From Blastococcus sp. TF02-09 (lineage in GTDB: Bacteria; Actinomycetota; Actinomycetes; Mycobacteriales; Geodermatophilaceae), in NCBI RefSeq assembly GCF_003319105.1, contig NZ_QOHH01000002.1, forward strand, positions 62,001-126,000: a stretch of 64,000 nt of DNA, read 5' to 3'. Position numbers and translations under genes: made by a program. Position 1 is the first letter of the stretch; the number at the start of each line of letters is the position of its first letter. This document shows positions 56,298 to 64,000 of the stretch, one piece after another. Under the pieces are notes generated by a model. The model was not told where the DNA came from. It saw only the letters and a list, made by a program, of their open reading frames with translations, and did no database searches.

Positions 56298-57701
56298 TCA
56301 CGCCAGGTGGTCGGCCCCCATCAGCCGGCGGCCGGCCTCGGTGATCGACCCCGACAGCGAGGGGTAGATGGCGAACGTCTGGGCGAGGTCCGCGACCGTG
56401 AGCCCCTTGGTGACCGCCAGGGCGATCGGCAGGATCAGCTCGGAGGCACCCGGCGCCACGACCACCCCGCCGACGATCACGCCGGTGGAGCGGCGGGCGA
56501 ACAGCTTCACGAAGCCGTCCCGCAGGTCGCTCATCTTGGCGCGGGCGTTGGTGGCCAGGGGCAGCCGGACCAGTTCGATGTCGTCGCCCTCGCTGACCGC
56601 CGCCTCCTGCACGCCCACGGTCGCGATCTCCGGGTGGGTGAAGACGTTGGCGGCCACGGTCTTGAGCTTGATCGGCGCGACGGCCTCGCCGAGGGCGTGC
56701 CACATGGCGATGCGGCCCTGCATGGCCGCCACCGAGGCGAGCTGGAACACGCCGGTGACGTCACCGGCGGCGTACACGCCCGGCACCGACGTCCGGGAGA
56801 CCCGGTCGACGACGACGTGCCCGGCCTCGGTGAGCTGCACGCCGCAGTTCTCCAGGTTCAGCCCGCCGGTGTTGGGCACCGTGCCCACGGTCATGAGCGC
56901 GTGGGAGCCCTCGACGACCCGGCCGTCGGTGAGCTCCACGGCCGCGCCCTTGTCGGTGCGGCGCACCCCCGCCGCCCGGCCGCGCTCGAGCCGTCCCCCG
57001 CGGGACTGGAAGACCTCCTCCAGCACCTCCGCGGCATCGGAGTCCTCGCCGGGCAGCACCCGGTCGCGGGAGGAGACCAGGGTGACCGGCACGCCGGCCT
57101 CCAGGTAGCCGGAGGCGAACTCCGCGCCGGTGACGCCGGAGCCGACGACGACGAGGTGCTCGGGCATCTCCTCGAGGTCGTAGACGTCGCGCCAGTCGAG
57201 GATCCGCTCGTGGTCGGGCTCGGCGCCGGGCAGCACGCGCGGGTCGGCGCCGGTGGCGATGAGGACGGCGTCGCCCTCGAGCTCCTCGATCACCTCGCCG
57301 GCCGGGTCGAGCACCTGCACCCGGTGGGCGGCCAGCCCGCGCATCTCGTCGGTGAGCCGGCCGGAACCGGCGACGATGCGGACGCCCTCGGCGGCCAGCC
57401 GGGAGTGGATGTCCGCGGACTGCGCCATCGCCAGGCCCTTGACCCGGTGGTTCACCGCGGCCAGGTCCAGCCCGACGGCCGCGGGCTCGGCGCCGTGCAC
57501 GCCCAGGACGACGGAGTCGTGCACCGTGGTCATGGCGCCGGCGGCAGCGATGAGGGTCTTCGAGGGCACGCAGTCGGTCAGGACGCTGGCGCCACCGATG
57601 CCGTCCCGCTCGATCACGGTGACCTGGGCACCGAGCTGTGCCGCGACCAGCGCGGCCTCGTAGCCGGCCGGGCCGCCGCCGATGATGACGATGCGGGTCA
57701 T
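56298..57701 (-). CDS. lpdA: NAD(P)H quinone reductase LpdA (lipoamide-dehydrogenase-like)
   Basis: This flavoprotein disulfide reductase homologue has 467 residues. It carries the FAD motif IVIIGGGPAGYEAAL at its start, NAD-binding VVVGSGVTGAEFASGYL and C-terminal dimer motifs. The redox site reads GGASVLTDCVPSK: Cys44 remains, but the first Cys is Ser39, so it cannot act as a classical lipoamide dehydrogenase. Rv3303c has the same feature and reduces quinones. AGGAGAAG precedes the ATG. It follows ppm1 after 68 bp. Confidence 0.93.
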   Translation of the reverse strand: MTRIVIIGGGPAGYEAALVAAQLGAQVTVIERDGIGGASVLTDCVPSKTLIAAAGAMTTVHDSVVLGVHGAEPAAVGLDLAAVNHRVKGLAMAQSADIHSRLAAEGVRIVAGSGRLTDEMRGLAAHRVQVLDPAGEVIEELEGDAVLIATGADPRVLPGAEPDHERILDWRDVYDLEEMPEHLVVVGSGVTGAEFASGYLEAGVPVTLVSSRDRVLPGEDSDAAEVLEEVFQSRGGRLERGRAAGVRRTDKGAAVELTDGRVVEGSHALMTVGTVPNTGGLNLENCGVQLTEAGHVVVDRVSRTSVPGVYAAGDVTGVFQLASVAAMQGRIAMWHALGEAVAPIKLKTVAANVFTHPEIATVGVQEAAVSEGDDIELVRLPLATNARAKMSDLRDGFVKLFARRSTGVIVGGVVVAPGASELILPIALAVTKGLTVADLAQTFAIYPSLSGSITEAGRRLMGADHLA

Positions 57702-57769
57702 GGATGCTTCTTCTCCTGCACGAGCGGGGACGTCCCGGCCATTGTCCCCGCTCGGCGGCAGCAGGGGCG

Positions 57770-58528
57770 TCAGCGCGCTCCGGCCGCGTCGTCACCGGCC
57801 GGCCGTGCGGCGCGCGCCGACGGCGCCGGGGTGAGGCGGATCCGCCACACCGCCGAGACGGCCTCCACCGCGATGCCGGTGTTCATCTTCGACTCGCCCA
57901 GCTCGCGGTCGCGGAAGGTGATCGGCACCTCGACGACCCGGGCGCCGGCCTTCAACGCCCGGTAGGTGGTCTCGATCTGGTAGCCGTAGCCGTTGGCGGC
58001 GAAGGAGTCCACGTCCAGCCGGTCCAGCAGCTCGCTGCGCCAGGCCTTGAAGCCGCCGGTGAGGTCGCGCAGCGACGTGCGCAGGACCGTCCGGGCGTAC
58101 AGGTTGCCGACCCAGGACACGGTGCGCCGGCTCCACGGCCAGTTCTCCACGCGCCCCCCGGCCACGTAGCGGGAGCCGATGACCAGGTCGGCCCCGTTCA
58201 TGTGGGCCAGCAGGTCGTCGATGGCCCGGGGGTCGTGCGAGCCGTCGACGTCCATCTGCACGACGACGTCCCAGCGCCCCTCGACCAGCGCCCACTTGAA
58301 GCCCGCCACGTAGGCGGTCCCCAGCCCGAGCTTGCCCGTCCGCTCCAGCATCTCGACGCGGCCGGGGTGCTCCTCGGCCAGGGCCCGGACGATGTCCGCG
58401 GTCCCGTCCGGCGACCCGTCGTCCACGATCAGGACGTCGGGCCGGGACGGCCGGTCGAGCACTGCCTCGACGTGCCTGCGCACGTTCTCGGCCTCGTTGT
58501 AGGTCGGCGTGACCACCAGGATGCGCAC
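57770..58528 (-). CDS. ppm1: Polyprenol monophosphomannose synthase (Ppm1 catalytic domain)
   Basis: It makes polyprenyl-phosphomannose from GDP-mannose and polyprenyl phosphate, the donor for mannosyltransferases outside the membrane. The 252-residue GT2 protein has VVTPTYNEAENV, VDDGSPDGT (35-43), QMDVDGSHDP with the DXD at 93-95, and DLTGGFKAWR. M. tuberculosis Ppm1 is fused to an apolipoprotein N-acyltransferase domain; here only the synthase domain is present and it has no membrane helix. The GTG has AAGGAAG upstream. It follows the MptB-like gene after 35 bp. Confidence 0.94.
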   Translation of the reverse strand: MRILVVTPTYNEAENVRRHVEAVLDRPSRPDVLIVDDGSPDGTADIVRALAEEHPGRVEMLERTGKLGLGTAYVAGFKWALVEGRWDVVVQMDVDGSHDPRAIDDLLAHMNGADLVIGSRYVAGGRVENWPWSRRTVSWVGNLYARTVLRTSLRDLTGGFKAWRSELLDRLDVDSFAANGYGYQIETTYRALKAGARVVEVPITFRDRELGESKMNTGIAVEAVSAVWRIRLTPAPSARAARPAGDDAAGAR

Positions 58529-58563
58529 GATCTTCCTTGTCTGTCGAAGTGCAGGAGCGGATG

Positions 58564-60057
58564 TCAGCGGGCCGGCTCGGGCGTGGCACGGGAGCTGCGC
58601 CGTCGAGCCAGCACCACGTGGACCAGACCGGCGAGGAGAGCCACCGTCAGGACACCGAGCACGAACTGGTCGACGAGCGGACGGGGGAACAGGCGCGTGA
58701 CCGGACCCCCTCCGGGGAGCGTGGCGAACAGCAGGACCACCGACCACACGACCACGAGCCGGCGCTCGGCGGCCACCCCGGCGGCGGCGAACAGCAGGGT
58801 CGGCCAGAGGAAGTACCACGGCCAGACCACCGATCCGGTGAGGACCACCGTCAGGCCGATCCACGAGGTCACCCGGATCAGACCCCAGCCGCGCAGGCGG
58901 GTGAGGAACAACGCGCCCACCACCACCGCGACGACCACGCCGGCCAGCCGCGTCTGGTCGATCGGCGGCTCGTCGGCGTCGAGGACGAACGCGATAGCGG
59001 ACGTCGGGGTCAGCGAGACGAGGGACCGGCCCGGGATGTCGAGGTTGCCCAGGAAGCCCCACCCGAGGCCGGTGAGCTGGACGGAGAGCGCGAAGGCGCC
59101 CGCACCGACCGCGCCGGCGAGGGCGAGGGTGCGCAGCCGCGCGGCCCAGCCGTCCTGGCGCTGCGCCCAGTCCACGCCGATCACGAGGACGGCGACCAGC
59201 GCGGTGGCCTTGATGCCGGCACCGGCGACGCACAGCAGGATGCCCAGCAGCGGCCGGTCGAGGAGCGCGAGCAGCAACCCGGGCAGCAGCAGGGCCAGCA
59301 TGAGCGCGTCGTTGTGGTTGCCGGACACCAGGTGCAGCAGCACCAGCGGGTTGATGCCGCCCAGCCACATCGCCACCGCCCGGCTGCCTCCCAGGCGCGC
59401 GGCGATCCGGCAGACGATCAGGGCGCACACGAGCCACCCCGCGACGCACAGGACCCGCACCGCGACCAGCACGGAGAGCAGGTCCTCGTCGAACAGCCAC
59501 GACAGCCCGGACAGCAGCGAGACGAACGGCGGGCTGTAGGGCGTCGGGCTGAACCGCCAGAACGGCTCCGCCCCGCGGACCGCCTCGACGGCGCCGAGCA
59601 CCCCCGGTCCGTACCGGAACGGGTCGACGTCGTTCTGCACGGCCGCGCCGATGGCGGTGTAGAAGAAGACGTCCTCGCTGAACAGCGGGGGGCCGATGAC
59701 CAGCGGGACCGCCCAGAGCACGCCGACCAGCAGCAGCCACCGGGCGGCGACCCCCCGCCGGACCGCGAGCCCGGTCAGCAGCCAGGCCACCGCCAGCAGC
59801 CCGACGGCGGCGGCGCTCCAGGACCGGGCGGCCGCCTCCCCCAGCGCCTCCGGGGTGAGCGAGGGGTCGTTCTCGTAGAACCACAGGTCCGGTGCGTCGA
59901 GGCTCCTGCCCAGGCTGGTGCCGGCCACGGCCAGGTACGTCGTGGCTGCCGTCCCGAGCAGCGCGCCGAGCCCCAGGACCAGGGCCGTCACCCGGCCCGA
60001 CCGGGCCGGGGGGACGGACGGGACGGGCGCGGTCTCGATCGGGGTCGTACCGGCCAC
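58564..60057 (-). CDS. MptB-like alpha-1,6-mannosyltransferase
   Basis: This GT-C membrane enzyme probably uses polyprenyl-phosphomannose made by the adjacent ppm1 to build the mannan core of lipomannan. The 497-residue protein has about twelve hydrophobic helices. FSEDVFFYTAIGAAVQNDVDPF is the family signature (Glu-Asp in the first loop), and PTPYSPPF and GNHNDALMLALL are also typical. The start is uncertain. AGGAG at 60080-60076 is 18 nt from the GTG at 60057, and no ATG, GTG or TTG lies closer. Upstream, the frame runs into meaB. Substrate is inferred from context. Confidence 0.82.
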   Translation of the reverse strand: MAGTTPIETAPVPSVPPARSGRVTALVLGLGALLGTAATTYLAVAGTSLGRSLDAPDLWFYENDPSLTPEALGEAAARSWSAAAVGLLAVAWLLTGLAVRRGVAARWLLLVGVLWAVPLVIGPPLFSEDVFFYTAIGAAVQNDVDPFRYGPGVLGAVEAVRGAEPFWRFSPTPYSPPFVSLLSGLSWLFDEDLLSVLVAVRVLCVAGWLVCALIVCRIAARLGGSRAVAMWLGGINPLVLLHLVSGNHNDALMLALLLPGLLLALLDRPLLGILLCVAGAGIKATALVAVLVIGVDWAQRQDGWAARLRTLALAGAVGAGAFALSVQLTGLGWGFLGNLDIPGRSLVSLTPTSAIAFVLDADEPPIDQTRLAGVVVAVVVGALFLTRLRGWGLIRVTSWIGLTVVLTGSVVWPWYFLWPTLLFAAAGVAAERRLVVVWSVVLLFATLPGGGPVTRLFPRPLVDQFVLGVLTVALLAGLVHVVLARRRSSRATPEPAR

Positions 60058-60152
60058 GCTGGTGCTGACGGCCCTCTCCTGACTGCTCCCGTGGACGGTC
60101 CCTGCCCGGATCCGTCGTCGTGACCGCCACCTGACCGGCAGGCGGGCCGAGA

Positions 60153-61162
60153 CTAACAGCGGGGCCGGGACCCCTCGGCACCCTCGCTGGGGGGCCTGAA
60201 CGTCTCCAGTATCTGCCGGGCGGCCAGCGCGGGGGTCAGCTCGCCGGCGAGCACCGCCTCCTCCAGCCCGGGCGCGGTCGCCCGCACACCGGGATGCGCG
60301 CGCAGGGCGTGCTCCAGCCCGTCGCGCACCAGCTGCCAGGTCCAGCGCACTTGCTGGGTGCGCCGCCGCTGGTCGAACTCCCCCGACGCCCGCATGCGGT
60401 CCTGGTGGGCGACCAGCTGCGCCCACACCTCGTCGAGGCCCTCGCCGGTGAGCCCGGCGCAGGTGAGCACCGGCACGTCCCACGTCTCGTCGTGCCCGCG
60501 CAGCATGCGGATCGCCTGGGCCAGCTCGCGGGCGGCCCGGCGCGCCCCGGGCGCGCCGTCGCCGTCGGCCTTGTTCACCGCGATCACGTCGGCGATCTCC
60601 AGGATGCCGCGCTTGATGCCCTGGAGCTGGTCGCCGGTGCGGGCGAGGGTGAGGAAGAGGAAGGAGTCGACCATCTCGGCGACGGTGATCTCCGACTGCC
60701 CGACCCCGACGGTCTCGACCAGGACGACGTCGTAGCCGGCGGCCTCCACGACCACCATGGACTCGCGGGTGGCCTGGGCGACGCCGCCGAGGGTGCCCGA
60801 GGTCGGCGACGGGCGGATGAAGGCGGCGGGGTCGACCGACAGCCGGGCCATCCTTGTCTTGTCCCCGAGGATCGATCCGCCCGAGCGCGCCGACGACGGG
60901 TCGACGGCGAGCACCGCCACCTTCGAGCCGGCGGCGGTGAGCGTCACCCCGAGCTGGTCGATGAAGGTGGACTTGCCGACGCCGGGGACGCCGCTGATGC
61001 CCACGCGGCGCGCTCCCCCGGCGTGCGGCAGCAGCTCCACGAGCAGCTCCTGGGCCCGCTCGCGGTGGTCGGCCCGCCGCGACTCGACCAGGGTGATGGC
61101 GCGCGCCATCGTCCGGCGGTCCCCCGCGAGGACGCCCTCGACCAGCGCCGGGACGTCGACCA

Positions 61163-61163
<1 letters not shown>
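60153..61163 (-). CDS. meaB: Methylmalonyl-CoA mutase-associated GTPase MeaB
   Basis: This G3E-type GTPase loads and protects the B12 cofactor of methylmalonyl-CoA mutase. The 336-residue protein has P-loop GVPGVGKST (58-66), AVDPSSARSGGSILGDKTRM, ETVGVGQSE and NKADGDG, all hallmarks of MeaB/ArgK. The ATG overlaps the mutB stop by one base (TGATG), which couples them. It is the last of mutA-mutB-meaB. Confidence 0.96.
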
Positions 61164-63384
<2,221 letters not shown>

Positions 63385-63388
<4 letters not shown>

Positions 63389-64000
63389 GCCTGCACTCCT
63401 TCGAGGCCCAGCTGCGCGTGGACGGTGCGGAGCACGTCCAGGGCGTCGCATCCGGCGTACACGTAGCCGTCCACGCCGTCGACGGCGAGGTTCGGCTTGC
63501 CGGCCAGCCACACCTGCGTGACGCCGGCGTCCTTGAGCGCGGCGGCCAGCCCGGCCGCCTGCTCGGCGTAGTCCTTGTCGGTGCCGCATATGCAGGCCAC
63601 CGTCGTCCCCGCGTCGGCCAGACCGCTCGCGCCGTCACCGGCCGGCGTCGCGAGCCCGCCGGCCTGGAACAGGTTGCCGGCGAAGCTCGCCCGCGCCGTG
63701 TGCCGGGCGATCGGGCCGATGGTGGCGAGGTAGACGGTCGGCCGCTCACCGGCGGCGTCGGCCGCGTCGCGCAGCGCCTCGTACTCCTGCGCGGCCCGCA
63801 CCCGCGGCAGCCCGCCGCCCGGGTGCAGCTCCGCCGCGGGCTGCCGCTCGGGCAGCTTCTCGGTCAGGTTGGGGAACTCGCTGACGCCGGTGATCGCGTC
63901 GGCGCGGGTGGCCAGGCGCTTCGACCGGGCGTCCCAGGCGGCGGCGATGCGGTCGCGGACCAGGCCGGAGTCCAGCGCGGCGGCCAGCCCGCCGGCCCGC
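63385..64000 (-). CDS. mutA: Methylmalonyl-CoA mutase small subunit MutA, C-terminal part
   Basis: The frame stays open to the window edge, so the start is missing; about 204 residues are seen. It is the non-catalytic partner of MutB. The visible end resembles the B12-like domain of MutB without its His motif: [26 protein letters not shown] and [22 protein letters not shown]. It overlaps mutB by 4 bp. Confidence 0.93.

Overview
The window is very GC-rich (about 75% by eye), densely coded DNA from an actinobacterium. Start codons are often GTG, many neighbouring genes overlap by 4 bp, and no stretch longer than about 220 bp lacks a gene. Gene content and order match Mycobacterium tuberculosis blocks Rv3261-Rv3285 and Rv3781-Rv3809c, recalled from memory. 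No mycolic-acid genes are visible, and several proteins differ from mycobacterial ones. A non-mycolate actinobacterium with an arabinogalactan wall fits best. Geodermatophilaceae (Blastococcus, Geodermatophilus, Modestobacter) is my guess, but the family assignment is inference.

Layout. 1-1506: coenzyme F420 genes fbiA (partial) and fbiB. 1536-20389: sugar-nucleotide and arabinogalactan genes: rmlA, aftB, manC, wbbL, two aftA paralogues, glf, glfT2, glfT1, wzt, wzm and an emb arabinosyltransferase; an AlkA-type DNA glycosylase sits among them. 20619-28748: the LCP ligase, a LicD-methyltransferase fusion with a coiled-coil partner, the decaprenyl-phospho-arabinose operon (PAP2 phosphatase, ubiA, dprE1, dprE2) and a TIGR03089 protein. 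28936-35735: a membrane-anchored exported protein coupled to a 979-residue LGFP-repeat protein, a strong terminator, and a second emb. 35775-41392: a lipoprotein, a HupE-like protein, fadE25, purE, purK and a GtrA protein. 41429-47634: sbcC, sbcD, an unknown gene, a PH-domain protein and birA. 47679-54404: the acyl-CoA carboxylase genes (pccB/accD5, accE, accA3), maf, and an SxxK hydrolase with LGFP repeats coupled to an LpqH-like lipoprotein. 54468-64000, minus strand: a metzincin protease, lpdA, ppm1, an MptB-like mannosyltransferase, meaB, mutB and mutA (partial).

How the genes work together. Nearly the whole arabinogalactan pathway is here. RmlA and WbbL make and use the rhamnose of the linker. 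Glf, GlfT1 and GlfT2 build the galactan. Wzm and Wzt export it. UbiA, PAP2, DprE1 and DprE2 make the arabinose donor. AftA, Emb and AftB build the arabinan, and LCP attaches the polymer to peptidoglycan. ManC, Ppm1 and the MptB-like enzyme supply mannose for lipoglycans. The carboxylase genes and MutAB/MeaB carry propionyl-CoA to succinyl-CoA.

Regulation visible in the DNA. At least thirteen genes have a TANNNT hexamer exactly 6-9 nt before an ATG or GTG, the layout of leaderless transcripts. GC-rich hairpins lie at several gene ends. Two short overlapping upstream ORFs with matching sequences precede pccB and maf. I saw no tRNA, rRNA, CRISPR array, insertion sequence or phage.
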